A DNA stretch of 64,000 nt. Source: Polyangia bacterium (GTDB taxonomy: Bacteria > Myxococcota_A > Polyangia > Nannocystales > Nannocystaceae). Made by a program: the position numbers and the translations under genes. Positions 54,385-63,429 of the stretch are shown here, piece by piece. The notes beneath the pieces are model-generated. The model did not search any database, was not told the origin of the DNA, and saw nothing but the letters and a program-made list of their open reading frames with translations. The stretch lies in the NCBI GenBank assembly GCA_030429545.1, contig JAUIFF010000023.1:1-64000 (forward strand). The letters run 5' to 3'. Numbering within the stretch: the first letter of the stretch is position 1; every line of letters starts with the position of its first letter.

Positions 54385-56598
54385 TTAGTTGCCCTTGGCC
54401 GCTTCCTCGCGTTTTTTCTTGGCGATCTCTTCTTTGCGTTTTTTGATCGCCTCAGCTACCGACTTGCCCTGGTCTCCTGCCTTGGCCTTGTTGTCGTCGG
54501 CCTTGTCGTCGGCCTTGTCGTCTTTCTTCGCCGGTTTTTTCGCCGGTTTTTTCGCCGGTTTCTTCGCCGGCTTCTTCGCCGGCTCGTCGGCAGCCTTGTC
54601 GTCGACCTTCTCGTCGACCTTCTCTTCGACAGGCTCCGGCACGGGCAACTCCTCGGCGAGGTTCTCGTGGCGAACACCGGAGAGGAACGAGTACGTCACG
54701 GCGCCGGCACCAACCGCAAGGCCGACACCCGAGGCCGCTAGCGAAGCCGCGCCACCGAGCCCCGAACGGGTCTTGTAGGCGGCCGTGTGCGATGTCTGCG
54801 GGTACTTGAGCGTCAGGTCTGTGTAGATCTTTTCGCCGTCTTCGCCGGCCAGAACTTTGCGGGCCGCTTCAAGGGCATCACGACCCTCCTCGGTCGCCGT
54901 GTGGCCAATCCCGCGGACGGCCATGTGGGCCACCGCATGGTTCTCGCTTTCGGTCAGCCATACGGTCCCACTCGAAATCGGCGCTACGAGGTCGAGTACG
55001 GCCCCCGCGAGTTCAGGCGAAACATCTGGCACGCCCTTGAGCCCCGAGTTGATCAAGCTGCGGAGCGCAGGCCCTTGCAGGGCATCGACGGGCAGGTGGA
55101 AGATCATGCTGACCTGACCCTTTTCGAGGCCCTCGACCAACGGCTTGGGCATGGTGATTTTGGTGTCGGCCGACATCCCGGGCTCGGTACTTTCGATCGC
55201 GTTGACCCCTGCTTCGTCAGCACCGACAACCATCGACATCGCATCGCCAGCGGCATACATCCACCCCTCGGGGCGAAAACTGGTGAGCTTGGCGACAGCA
55301 TCGACCTCGGGCACACCACTGACTGCAACGTGCAGCGCCTTGCTCTTTTCACCACCGACCTCGAGATCAACGGTCTCAAAGGTCAGCTTGCTGCCGGGGA
55401 CATCGGGGATGCTCGGAGGAACCTGGCCCTTGCCGGCCATCGCAGCCATCTCGAGCAATCCGGCGGCCGGGCCCGTGTCGGACATACCAATGTGCATCTG
55501 CAACGAAGCCGGCTTCTCGGAACCGCCAAAGAAGAACTCGCCGTTCATGGCGTCGAGCACTTGCTTGGCCGGGGGCGGGGCGTTTTTGACATCACCCGCG
55601 TTCTTGACCTCACTCATTTCGAGGTTGACCCACATAAAACCCGAGCCCGGTTGGGCGTAGCGCAACAGATTGCCGCCACCCGGGTGCAGCATGGTGAGCC
55701 CCTGCTTGAGCTCCCGCTCCTCGCGCGGCAGGCTGACATGCACCATCGCGGTTCCAGGTGGAGTCGTCACCGCGATGTAAAACGGAGCCTTGTCGTCCTT
55801 GAAGTGGGCGATGATGTTGGAATCGTCGAGGTTGACCCCCGGCAGCGCCTCCTGGGCGGCGGCGCGGTGCTTCGCAGCATCGCCATTGACCTTGAACTTG
55901 TCGAGGGTTGCCTTGTCGTCGGCACAACCCATGTGTCCCTTGGAGTCCGGTAGTTCGACACAGACCATCTTGTCGGCATCATCGGCACCCAAGGCGATCA
56001 TCAGTTCCTTGAACGCATCTGGCTTGCTCGCCGAGACGATCGCCACCGCATCCTTGGGCTTGCCGCTGGTGCTCACCAACAACACGCCGTGGGTCAGGTC
56101 GACCCCGGAGTCCTTGATCTTTTGTTGGGCGGCCTCGAAGCCTTTTTTGGCCTCGGCGAACCCGGCCTTGGCCTGGGCAACTTCACCGGCCATGTTGGCG
56201 TTGCTGGCCGCAAGTCCCGCCAACTTCTCGATCGGCTTCTCGTAGAACTTGAGGCCCTCCTCGGCGTAGGTGAGGAACGCCGCCGGATCGCGAACGATGA
56301 CATACATGCCGTCCTCGCCGCCGGGCACGAATTGAAACAAATCGTCGACGCGGTCGACCTTCTCAGGAAGGGCGGGCAACGCCTCTTCGGGGATCGGTTT
56401 GTCGGCGATCTTTGGCTTCTCGGGTTCGGGCTCAGGCTCGGGAGCCTGGGTCTCCGGCTCGGGAGGTTTTTCCTCTTCCATCCCGAGCATTTCTTTGACT
56501 TGGGTGCATCCCGACAGCCCAGCTGTCCCCGCCGCAAGGACGAAGACAAGGGACATCGCGCCCGAAACACCACTACGAAGCAGATATGGCCGTCGCAT
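54385..56598 (-). CDS. Large lipoprotein with C-terminal membrane helix and Lys-rich repeats
   Basis: A protein of about 737 residues (start 56598, MRRPYLL; frames to 56649 are possible). The signal ends in a lipobox (AGLSGC) and is followed by a Pro/Glu linker. The middle 500 residues have a DUF3352-like look (DLFQFVPGGEDGMYVIVRDP, GHMGCADD, GGSEKPASLQMHIG). Near the C-terminus is a hydrophobic helix (SLAASGVGLAVGAGAVTYSF), then a highly charged tail with KKPA repeated at least five times (12-bp DNA repeat at about 54530-54590) and KKRKEEIAKKKREEAAKGN. It could span both membranes or bind cell wall. The function is unknown. Confidence 0.65.
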   Translation of the reverse strand: MRRPYLLRSGVSGAMSLVFVLAAGTAGLSGCTQVKEMLGMEEEKPPEPETQAPEPEPEPEKPKIADKPIPEEALPALPEKVDRVDDLFQFVPGGEDGMYVIVRDPAAFLTYAEEGLKFYEKPIEKLAGLAASNANMAGEVAQAKAGFAEAKKGFEAAQQKIKDSGVDLTHGVLLVSTSGKPKDAVAIVSASKPDAFKELMIALGADDADKMVCVELPDSKGHMGCADDKATLDKFKVNGDAAKHRAAAQEALPGVNLDDSNIIAHFKDDKAPFYIAVTTPPGTAMVHVSLPREERELKQGLTMLHPGGGNLLRYAQPGSGFMWVNLEMSEVKNAGDVKNAPPPAKQVLDAMNGEFFFGGSEKPASLQMHIGMSDTGPAAGLLEMAAMAGKGQVPPSIPDVPGSKLTFETVDLEVGGEKSKALHVAVSGVPEVDAVAKLTSFRPEGWMYAAGDAMSMVVGADEAGVNAIESTEPGMSADTKITMPKPLVEGLEKGQVSMIFHLPVDALQGPALRSLINSGLKGVPDVSPELAGAVLDLVAPISSGTVWLTESENHAVAHMAVRGIGHTATEEGRDALEAARKVLAGEDGEKIYTDLTLKYPQTSHTAAYKTRSGLGGAASLAASGVGLAVGAGAVTYSFLSGVRHENLAEELPVPEPVEEKVDEKVDDKAADEPAKKPAKKPAKKPAKKPAKKDDKADDKADDNKAKAGDQGKSVAEAIKKRKEEIAKKKREEAAKGN

Positions 56599-56818
56599 GG
56601 TGCGCAGCATACCCGTCATCGCCCACGGTGTGCACCCCTGTTCACACATAAACCGGGCTGCACTGGCTCACACCCGCGGTTGTCGAAAACACGAAATAGC
56701 ACTCCGAACTTTGTTCTTCGACTATTCGGGGCACTATCGATGTGCGTCAGACCGCCAACACGCTCCCTGTCCGCCCGTCGGTTGGCGTGCCATTGTAAGC
56801 TCCGTGTTCGACTGGAAA
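56599..56818. other. Divergent intergenic region
   Basis: 220 bp between divergent lipoprotein genes (54385 minus, 56819 plus). Nothing else is recognised. Confidence 0.4.
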
Positions 56819-57991
56819 ATGCAGATCGGATCCCCGGCACTACGGATGACCTTGGGGTGCGCACTACTGACCCTACCCACGGGCTGTGACGATGGTGAAA
56901 AAACCTCGGGCCTCGCCGCCCGGGCAAACCATGCCGACGACAAGTCGGCCGACGCCAAGTCTCCCGCCGGTGAACAGCCACCGACCACACCGACGAAGTC
57001 GGACAAGCCTGCGGCAACTGGACCGACCAACCCAGCGAACCCGCCGAACACCCAGGTGGCGATCCCCAGCACGCCCAGTGTCGACGACCGCGATATCGAA
57101 AACCTCGTCGATGCGGCCCCCGCCGGCGACCCCCGCTATCGCCTGTTTTTAGCCCTCAAACCCGACACGACCTACAAGGTCACGACCCTGGGCATGGTGA
57201 CCTTCTCGCTGGTCCAAAAGCCCACGGGTTTTGCCCGCGAAGAGCTGATCTCGCTGGACGACTGTAGCGGCGACGGGGCAAATCATGCATGTACACTCAA
57301 ACACGAGTACCACGACTTCGACGCCGAACCGCCCCAGGGGAACTACCTCAAAAACGACGAAAACGCGGTCAAGGATATCGTCACCAGTTATCGCCTCGAC
57401 AGCACGGGTAAGCGCCTCGAGCAGCCCAAGCTCACCGGCGACGCCGACCAACTCGCGTCTGAGCCGGGCAAGGCGCTCGCGCCCGTCGACCGGATGTACT
57501 GCCTGCGGTTTCCGAGCCAAGAAGTCGCCGTGGGGGCAACCTGGAACCACACCTGTCACATGCGCACGGGCGGCATGATCGACACCCGGGTCCTCACCTG
57601 GAAACTCGTGTCCGTCAGCGACGACCCGATCACCAAAAAAACCCGCGCCGAGCTCAGCTACACCGGCGGCTATCGGTCCGTCGCCAAAACCGGAGTACGC
57701 GAGGGGGGCGTGGGCGGTCGCGTGTACATGTGGCTCGAAGCCGGCGAACCCCATCTCATCAAGGAAAAGATCGAGGTGTTTGTCGACAAGGAAAAGGGCT
57801 TCAAAACCACCACGACGTCGTCGGTACAGTTTGCCAAGTTGGTCGACAAAAACGACCTCGACAAGATCGTTCGCACCGACGGCTTGCCATTTCCAAACCC
57901 GCCAAAAATGCCCGGAAAAACCGAACAACCGGCGGGTAAAGCCAAGCCGGCGGGTAAAGCCAAGCCGGCCGATGCGAAATCCCCCGGCTAG
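56819..57991 (+). CDS. Hypothetical lipoprotein
   Basis: A lipoprotein of about 390 residues. I start it at 56819 (MQIGSPALRMTLGCALLTLP, lipobox PTGC). A Ser/Ala/Pro/Thr linker (about 25-85) is followed by a beta-rich domain (VKDIVTSYRLDSTGKRLEQP, VGATWNHTCHMRTGGMIDTR). This recalls DUF6263-like exported proteins, but I am not certain. The C-terminus has two PAGKAK repeats. It is followed by a strong terminator. Confidence 0.65.
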   Translation: MQIGSPALRMTLGCALLTLPTGCDDGEKTSGLAARANHADDKSADAKSPAGEQPPTTPTKSDKPAATGPTNPANPPNTQVAIPSTPSVDDRDIENLVDAAPAGDPRYRLFLALKPDTTYKVTTLGMVTFSLVQKPTGFAREELISLDDCSGDGANHACTLKHEYHDFDAEPPQGNYLKNDENAVKDIVTSYRLDSTGKRLEQPKLTGDADQLASEPGKALAPVDRMYCLRFPSQEVAVGATWNHTCHMRTGGMIDTRVLTWKLVSVSDDPITKKTRAELSYTGGYRSVAKTGVREGGVGGRVYMWLEAGEPHLIKEKIEVFVDKEKGFKTTTTSSVQFAKLVDKNDLDKIVRTDGLPFPNPPKMPGKTEQPAGKAKPAGKAKPADAKSPG

Positions 57992-58015
57992 ATCCCTTGT
58001 ACAAGCAAATTTTAC

Positions 58016-58050
58016 AACGCCGCGAGCTTGTAAAGCCCGCGGCGTTTTTT
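58016..58050 (+). terminator. Strong intrinsic terminator
   Basis: AACGCCGCG (58016-58024) pairs with CGCGGCGTT (58038-58046); an inner GCTT/AAGC stem closes the loop. It is followed by TTTT. It ends transcription of the 56819 gene before the convergent Prx-Grx gene. Confidence 0.9.
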
Positions 58051-58063
58051 GATGACAGCCGAG

Positions 58064-58780
58064 CTAACCGAGATGGGCCGCCAATTCGTCGGCCCCACCG
58101 ATGTGGCGGCCGTCGATAAAGATCTGGGGTGTGCTCGTGCGTCCACAAACGGCCCGTAATACCCGGGGCGAGGCCGGCAGCTCAGTGAAGGCCAAACCTT
58201 GATCCTGCAACAACTTTCGGGCCCGGGCACAATGGGCGCAGCCCTCCCGACCAAACAACGTGATGTCCGGGGGCAGTTTGGTATTGGCGGCGAGGTGGCG
58301 CAGCATGGTCTCGGCGTCCGACACTTCAAACGGATCGCCCGGCTTTTGCGGCTCGATAAACATCTTCTCGATCTTGCCGTCGCGGACCAACATCGAGTAG
58401 CGCCACGAGCGTTTGCCAAAGCCGAGGTCTGATTTGTCGACCAGCATGCCCATGGCCTCGGTGAACGCCCCATTCCCGTCGGGGATCAGCCGGAGCTGGT
58501 CGGCCTCTTGATCGTGGGACCAGGCTTCCATGACAAACCCGTCATTGACCGAGATGCAGACGATCTCGTCGACTCCGTGGGCGCGAAACGTCGGCGCCAA
58601 CTCGTTGTATCGCGGGACATGTGCACTCGAGCATGTCGGTGTAAATGCACCGGGTAGCGAGAACACCACAACAGTCTTCCCGGCGAACAACTCGGCAGTG
58701 CTGACGTCGCGCCACTGACTGCCCTCGCGGGTGCGAAATGTAACTTCAGGGACTCGGGTTCCTTCGCGGTTCTCCAACAT
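58064..58780 (-). CDS. Peroxiredoxin-5/glutaredoxin hybrid peroxidase
   Basis: A 238-residue two-domain thiol peroxidase. The Prx5-like domain (about 1-165) has peroxidatic C50 in [16 protein letters not shown]. The glutaredoxin domain (about 172-238) has C181-A-H-C184, [18 protein letters not shown] and GSH-binding features. Fusions of this kind (hyPrx5) reduce peroxides directly with glutathione, which matches the presence of gshA. I start it at 58780 (MLENREGT); in-frame ATGs at 58819 and 58846 add a Cys-containing leader. It is divergent from a NorR-like activator gene. Confidence 0.9.
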   Translation of the reverse strand: MLENREGTRVPEVTFRTREGSQWRDVSTAELFAGKTVVVFSLPGAFTPTCSSAHVPRYNELAPTFRAHGVDEIVCISVNDGFVMEAWSHDQEADQLRLIPDGNGAFTEAMGMLVDKSDLGFGKRSWRYSMLVRDGKIEKMFIEPQKPGDPFEVSDAETMLRHLAANTKLPPDITLFGREGCAHCARARKLLQDQGLAFTELPASPRVLRAVCGRTSTPQIFIDGRHIGGADELAAHLG

Positions 58781-58794
58781 CGCCGCCCTGTATT

Positions 58795-58808
58795 GCAAAC
58801 CAATGCCC
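58795..58808 (-). promoter_or_regulatory. Candidate sigma-54 promoter of the Prx-Grx gene
   Basis: On the minus strand the string CGGGCATTGGTTTGCA has GG and GC separated by 10 nt with TT before GC, as in -24/-12 elements. It would give a transcript with only a few nt before the ATG at 58780. The neighbouring gene encodes a sigma-54 activator. Seen by eye only. Confidence 0.35.
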
Positions 58809-58855
58809 GATTCTGACATACATATTTTCAAACACTTAGAGGACACCTGAGAGCT

Positions 58856-58911
58856 ACAACGAAATATCGTTCTCGCAAAACAACGAAATATCGGTTAATA
58901 GGAAAATATCG
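58856..58911. promoter_or_regulatory. Three direct repeats ACAACGAAATATCG overlapping the activator start
   Basis: Two exact 14-bp copies (58856-58869 and 58880-58893) are 24 bp apart. A third, GAAAATATCG (58902-58911), ends on the G of the GTG start codon at 58911. The core CGAAATATCG is almost self-complementary. These are probably binding sites of the activator: upstream enhancers for the divergent Prx-Grx gene and autorepression at its own start. Confidence 0.6.
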
Positions 58912-60461
58912 TGACCGTCGACCAGGCAATTTTGAAGTCCGATTTGCGCGCGCTCGCCCAGCTCGCTACCACCCCGGCGGAGCTCGATGCCCTGCTCGCC
59001 CAGGCGCTCGACACCCTCGCGGAGCTCATCCCCTACGACCTTGCCGCGGTCCTCGAGCTACACGGTGACGACCTCAATGTCCGGGTTGCCCGTGGGAAGC
59101 TTGCAAGTACATCTGTCACCAGCCACCGGATCTCCCTACGCGACTTTCCAACGGTCCGCCGCTCCCTCGAAACCCGACGCCCAATCGCGTTGCTCGAGCA
59201 TCATCACAGCTCCGACGAGGGCGATCCCTACGACGGCGTCGTCGATCTCGAACACGGGCACTCGTGCATGGTCGTTCCGCTCTACGCCCGCGATCGCAGC
59301 CTCGGCGTGATGACGTTTGACCGCCAAACCTGCGAACCCTATGCCCCGGAGGTTGTCGAGCTCGCCGGGGTCTATGGCCAACTCGTGGGCCTCGCCTTTA
59401 TCCTGGCCGAACAAACCCAACATCTCCAGCGTATGCTCGGGCGGCTGCGCGAACAAAATCGTCTGTTGGCGGCTGAGCATCACGGAGATGTATCTGCAAC
59501 GAAGATGCTCGAGCAAAGCGCCGAACCGGCAATGCGTAGCCTCGTCCACGCAAGTCGCAGCGTCGCCGCCACCGATACCCCGGTGTTGATCCGCGGCGAA
59601 ACCGGTACCGGCAAGGAGGTCCTCGCCCAGGCGATCCACAACTGGAGCCCGCGCAGGCACGCCCCGATGGTCAAACTCAACTGCGCAGCCCTGCCCAAAG
59701 ACCTGATCGAGAGCGAGCTGTTTGGCCACGTCAAAGGAGCCTTTAGCGGGGCGACAAAAGCCCGTCCCGGGCGGTTTTTGACAGCGGACAGCGGCACCCT
59801 GATGCTCGACGAGATCGGCGAGTTGCCGCTGTCGAGCCAGGCCAAGCTGTTGCGGGTGTTGCAGGAGGGTAGCTTTGAACCCGTCGGGTCCGACCGTACG
59901 ACCCATGTCGATGTCCGGATCCTCGCCGCCACCCATGTCGACCTCGAACAGGCCGTGGCTGCGGGCACATTTCGCGAGGATCTCTACTATCGCCTCAACA
60001 TTTTCCCGGTCGAGCTGCCACCCCTGCGGGCGCGCCTAGATGACCTCGAGATCATTGCAAATACATTTTTGGCTCGGCTCCACCGGCGTTCGGGGCGTGG
60101 GCCGTGGCAGCTCTCACCCGAGGGTTTGGCGCGAGCTCGCCAGCACAGTTGGCCGGGAAATGTCCGCGAATTTATCAACCTGCTCGAGCGTGAGACGATT
60201 TTGCACGGGCCTGGTCTTCTCGATCTTTTAGCCCTCGCACCCGTCCAAACAAACGACGCGACCCCAGTCGTGCCGCAAAAAACCGCCGAGTTCCCGAGCC
60301 TGCGTGCACACGAGCGAGACCACATTATCGCGGCCCTGCATCGCTGCCGCGGGAAGATCTACGGACCCAACGGCGCGGCTGAACTCCTCGATATCAAGCC
60401 GACGACCCTGCAAAGCCGGATCAAAAAACACGGCATCAAGCGGCGGGAGAGCTTTAGCTAA
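58911..60461 (+). CDS. NorR-like sigma-54-dependent transcriptional activator (GAF-AAA-HTH)
   Basis: A 516-residue bacterial enhancer-binding protein. An N-terminal GAF domain (about 20-165) is followed by the AAA+ domain with Walker A GETGTGKE (229-236). The sigma-54 contact motif is GAFSGA (276-281; the usual GAFTGA with Ser for Thr). Walker B is LMLDEIG (297-303). A C-terminal Fis-type HTH reads GAAELLDIKPTTLQSRIKKH. It is closest in layout to NorR, whose GAF binds an iron nitrosyl; the signal here is unknown. It probably senses oxidative or nitrosative stress and activates the divergent peroxidase. Confidence 0.9.
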   Translation: MTVDQAILKSDLRALAQLATTPAELDALLAQALDTLAELIPYDLAAVLELHGDDLNVRVARGKLASTSVTSHRISLRDFPTVRRSLETRRPIALLEHHHSSDEGDPYDGVVDLEHGHSCMVVPLYARDRSLGVMTFDRQTCEPYAPEVVELAGVYGQLVGLAFILAEQTQHLQRMLGRLREQNRLLAAEHHGDVSATKMLEQSAEPAMRSLVHASRSVAATDTPVLIRGETGTGKEVLAQAIHNWSPRRHAPMVKLNCAALPKDLIESELFGHVKGAFSGATKARPGRFLTADSGTLMLDEIGELPLSSQAKLLRVLQEGSFEPVGSDRTTHVDVRILAATHVDLEQAVAAGTFREDLYYRLNIFPVELPPLRARLDDLEIIANTFLARLHRRSGRGPWQLSPEGLARARQHSWPGNVREFINLLERETILHGPGLLDLLALAPVQTNDATPVVPQKTAEFPSLRAHERDHIIAALHRCRGKIYGPNGAAELLDIKPTTLQSRIKKHGIKRRESFS

Positions 60462-60474
60462 TTTGTATCAGCAC

Positions 60475-61407
60475 TCAACCTGCGGGCGCAGCCACCGGGG
60501 GCCGGCGCGACCATGCCCACGCCAGCAGTCCGCCGGCGATCAGGTGCCAGATGCCCCACAACCCCGCCGTGTAGGCCATCCCACCCAGACCGTCGAAAAA
60601 CCCGAAAATCAAGATAAGCCCGAGGCCCGAGTTTTGGATGCCAACTTCAATGGTCGCGGTCCGGCGGTCGGCAGGTGCGAGCCGGGCGGCGCGTGCCACC
60701 ACGTAGCCGAGGGCGAGCGCCGACGTGTTGTGCACCAAAACCACCGGGAACAGCACATCGAGATAGTCGAGCAAAACGCCAAAGTTTCGGCTCAGCGCGG
60801 CGACGATAAACAACACCAAGCACACCACCGAAAACACGCGAAACGGGCGGCGCAGTTTGGCCGCGACCTTTGGCCACTTCTCGGTGACCACCATGCCCAG
60901 GGCCAGGGGAAACGCCAACAACACGGTGATGGTGACCAGCAGGTTGACCGGGTCGAGGCGGACCTCCTGCAGCAACGCGGCTGTGTTTGGGTTGAGACTC
61001 GCCCACAAGGCCAGGTTGACCGGTGTCAGCACGGCAGCCGCGGCCGTGCAGGTGGCCGTCAACGAAATCGACAACCCCGTGTTCCCGCGGGCGAGGTGGG
61101 TAATCAGGTTGGAAGTGTTCCCACCCGGGCAGGCAGCGATCAGGATCATGCCCAGGGCAATGCTCGGTTCCGGTGCGAGCACCAGCGTGAGACCAAAGGT
61201 CAAAGCGGGCAGCAACAACAACTGGGCCGTCAAAATCACCAAGGCGGCCCACGGGTGCTCGGCGACCCGGCGAAAATCCGCGACCCGAAGGTCGAGGGCA
61301 ATACCAAACATGATCAGCCCGAGGATAATGTTCAGCAGCACGAGGCTCGCAGGGTCAAAGTCGAGGGTACCCTGGTCGATCGGCGACATGCCGGGCGAGC
61401 ATCGCAC
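60475..61407 (-). CDS. Bile acid:sodium symporter family (BASS) transporter
   Basis: A 310-residue membrane protein with about nine to ten hydrophobic segments. Sodium-site motifs of the family are clear: ACPGGNTSNLITHLARG and EVGIQNSGLGLI. BASS members move bile acids, pantoate or other organic acids; the substrate is not readable here. A start at 61389 (MSPIDQG) is possible. It converges with the NorR-like gene across 13 bp. Confidence 0.87.
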   Translation of the reverse strand: MRCSPGMSPIDQGTLDFDPASLVLLNIILGLIMFGIALDLRVADFRRVAEHPWAALVILTAQLLLLPALTFGLTLVLAPEPSIALGMILIAACPGGNTSNLITHLARGNTGLSISLTATCTAAAAVLTPVNLALWASLNPNTAALLQEVRLDPVNLLVTITVLLAFPLALGMVVTEKWPKVAAKLRRPFRVFSVVCLVLFIVAALSRNFGVLLDYLDVLFPVVLVHNTSALALGYVVARAARLAPADRRTATIEVGIQNSGLGLILIFGFFDGLGGMAYTAGLWGIWHLIAGGLLAWAWSRRPPVAAPAG

Positions 61408-61548
61408 ACCGGCTATCGCGTGGGCAACTGCTCAGCCGCTCTGTGGACAGCCGGTGCACGCCATTACGGTCAACCATCCGAAATATTTGTACAAACAAAT
61501 GCCAGCCATACCCGTGATAGAGCCCGGGCATAGGCAGATCTAGCCGGC

Positions 61549-61992
61549 CTAAATGTATACGAGCTTGATCGCTTGCCGGGTACCCGTGGCCGTCAGCTCA
61601 AACTTGGCGTCGCGGTATTTGGGCGGGCCCATCCGTCCCTTGGCATTGTTGGAGGCCCCGACCCCCTCCTTGGGAATCCCCAGCCAGTTGGTATCGAGTT
61701 CGCCGTTGCCGTTGTAGTCGTGCACGACAAACGCTGCATATTCATGGACCGGGAGGTCGACGGCAAACGAGGCCCGCTTGTTGTTGATCGGCACCCGAAA
61801 CTTAAAGGCCGCCCGCGCCGGCTTGGTCGGAAACCCCGACTTCGTTTTAAACACGTACATCAGCGCCTGGCCGTAGTCGTTTTGAAACCCGGAGACTTCG
61901 ACGAGCAATGTCCCCGAGGCTCCGTCGGCGGCCTCGGTTGGTAAAACGGCAGGGTTGGACAGCAATAAACTGGTAAGGGCAACGTTGAGCAT
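61549..61992 (-). CDS. DUF2141 domain-containing exported protein
   Basis: A 147-residue protein starting at 61992 (MLNVALTSLLLSN) with a short signal-like region. It matches DUF2141 by SGTLLVEVSGFQNDYGQALM, VPINNKRASFAVDLPVHEYA and FVVHDYNGNGELDTNWLGIP. The function of this beta-sandwich family is unknown. It is divergent from the VOC gene. Confidence 0.8.
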   Translation of the reverse strand: MLNVALTSLLLSNPAVLPTEAADGASGTLLVEVSGFQNDYGQALMYVFKTKSGFPTKPARAAFKFRVPINNKRASFAVDLPVHEYAAFVVHDYNGNGELDTNWLGIPKEGVGASNNAKGRMGPPKYRDAKFELTATGTRQAIKLVYI

Positions 61993-62277
61993 GGCATCCA
62001 CTCGCGGCGAGTGGACTGCATCGTACCGCGAAACATTCGCTTTTTTGGTGTGTGTCCACGCCCGGCCCGGCAGCCCGTATCGACGCCCCAAACGGGCCCC
62101 TACACCGCATTGGATACCGAGCCAGCCGGGGCACAATTGCGCCACCGGATATTCGTTGCCGGGTGGCCTGGCAACCCGTGCAGCTGCATCATTCCTGCCA
62201 AACCGCATGTATTTGCATCAACCACGGCACGCGGACCAGGTAGCGTTTTCACGCAATGTCCGGTAGGTTCATGCGCG

Positions 62278-62718
62278 ATGTCAACCCAAAATCTGTTTGC
62301 CTACCTGCGAGTCAACAACGCCGACAAGGCCATTGCCTTTTACAAACGGGCCTTTGGCGCGACCGAGAAATTTCGCCTGGCGGAGCCGAGCGGGCGAGTT
62401 GGACACGCCGAGCTCGATGTCCTAGGCACCACGCTGATGTTGTCCGACGAATACCCCGAGTATGGTATCGGTGGCCCGGCGGCCGGCGGTAACATTGGGA
62501 TGGCTCTGCACCTACATGTCGAAAATGCCGATGAGGTGATTGCCAAGGCCGTCGAAGCCGGGGCCGAAGTTGTTCGCCCAGCGGTCGACCACTTCTACGG
62601 CGAGCGCTCCGGCACGGTCCGCGACCCATTCGGTCACGAGTGGGGCATTGGCCACGAGCTCGAAAAACTCTCCAACGAAGAAATCCAACGGCGCTTTACC
62701 GCCATGTTCGACAGGTGA
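62278..62718 (+). CDS. VOC (glyoxalase/PhnB-like) family protein
   Basis: A 146-residue vicinal-oxygen-chelate protein. It starts at 62278 (MSTQNLFAYLRVNNADKAIA). PhnB-like landmarks are FYKRAFGATEKFRLAEPSGR, HAELDVLGTTLMLSDEYPEY and GTVRDPFGHEWGIGHELEKL. Metal ligands are likely in GHAEL and DPFGHEW. The substrate is unknown. It lies 6 bp upstream of the DUF2807 lipoprotein gene, so the two probably form an operon. Confidence 0.85.
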   Translation: MSTQNLFAYLRVNNADKAIAFYKRAFGATEKFRLAEPSGRVGHAELDVLGTTLMLSDEYPEYGIGGPAAGGNIGMALHLHVENADEVIAKAVEAGAEVVRPAVDHFYGERSGTVRDPFGHEWGIGHELEKLSNEEIQRRFTAMFDR

Positions 62719-62724
62719 ATCTCC

Positions 62725-63375
62725 ATGTATAAGCATCCAAAATCCAAACTCGTTGCCGCAGCTTGCCTGGCATTTGCCATCGCCGGGTGCAGTGCCCTGG
62801 TCGACAACGGCCCGGTCGAGCAACAACCACGCGACCTGCCGGCATTTACCGGCCTGTCGTCGCAGGGGTCGATCGACACGCTCGTCACCATCGGTTCACC
62901 GCAAAAAATCGTGGTTGAGGCCGAAAAAAATATCCAACCCAAAATCCGCACCGAAGTCGTTGGCGACACCCTCGAAATCGGCTCAAAAGGTTCGTTTGCC
63001 ACGTCTAAGGGCGTGAAGGTCCATATCACCGTGCCGAACCTGCAAAGCCTCAGCCTCAGCGGCTCGGGTGATGTCAGCCTCCACGGCGCAACTGGCCCAA
63101 GCCTCCAAGTCGCTATTTCTGGTTCGGGCGAAGCCCTCGTACAGGGCAAGGTCGACAAACTGCAAGCGGCGGTCAACGGCTCGGGCGAACTCGAAGGGTT
63201 TGGCCTCGAAACCAACGATGCAACCGTCGATGTCAGCGGCTCGGGTGAGGTCGAAGTGTTCGCCGTCAAAACCCTCCAGGCGACGGTCTCGGGCTCGGGC
63301 GACATCACCTACCGCGGCGATCCCAAGGTCACGCAAACTGTTTCGGGCTCGGGCGAAGTTCGCCAGGCCCCCTAA
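62725..63375 (+). CDS. DUF2807 (GIN-domain) lipoprotein
   Basis: A 216-residue lipoprotein (KLVAAACLAFAIAGC, lipobox IAGC). The mature chain is a DUF2807 adhesin-head-like beta-helix, built from rungs carrying S-G-S-G turns (SLSGSGDVSLHG, AVNGSGELEGFG, DVSGSGEVEVFA). It may be a surface binding protein. It follows the VOC gene by 6 bp and ends at a convergent terminator. Confidence 0.85.
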   Translation: MYKHPKSKLVAAACLAFAIAGCSALVDNGPVEQQPRDLPAFTGLSSQGSIDTLVTIGSPQKIVVEAEKNIQPKIRTEVVGDTLEIGSKGSFATSKGVKVHITVPNLQSLSLSGSGDVSLHGATGPSLQVAISGSGEALVQGKVDKLQAAVNGSGELEGFGLETNDATVDVSGSGEVEVFAVKTLQATVSGSGDITYRGDPKVTQTVSGSGEVRQAP

Positions 63376-63395
63376 CTAAAGCGGTCGTTCGCTGG

Positions 63396-63422
63396 CAAAC
63401 ACGCGGCCCCATCGCGTGTTTG
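63396..63422. terminator. Bidirectional terminator
   Basis: Perfect 10-bp stem CAAACACGCG (63396-63405) / CGCGTGTTTG (63413-63422) with a 7-nt loop, between two convergent genes. The T-tract is short (TTT). Confidence 0.65.
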
Positions 63423-63429
63423 ACCGGGC

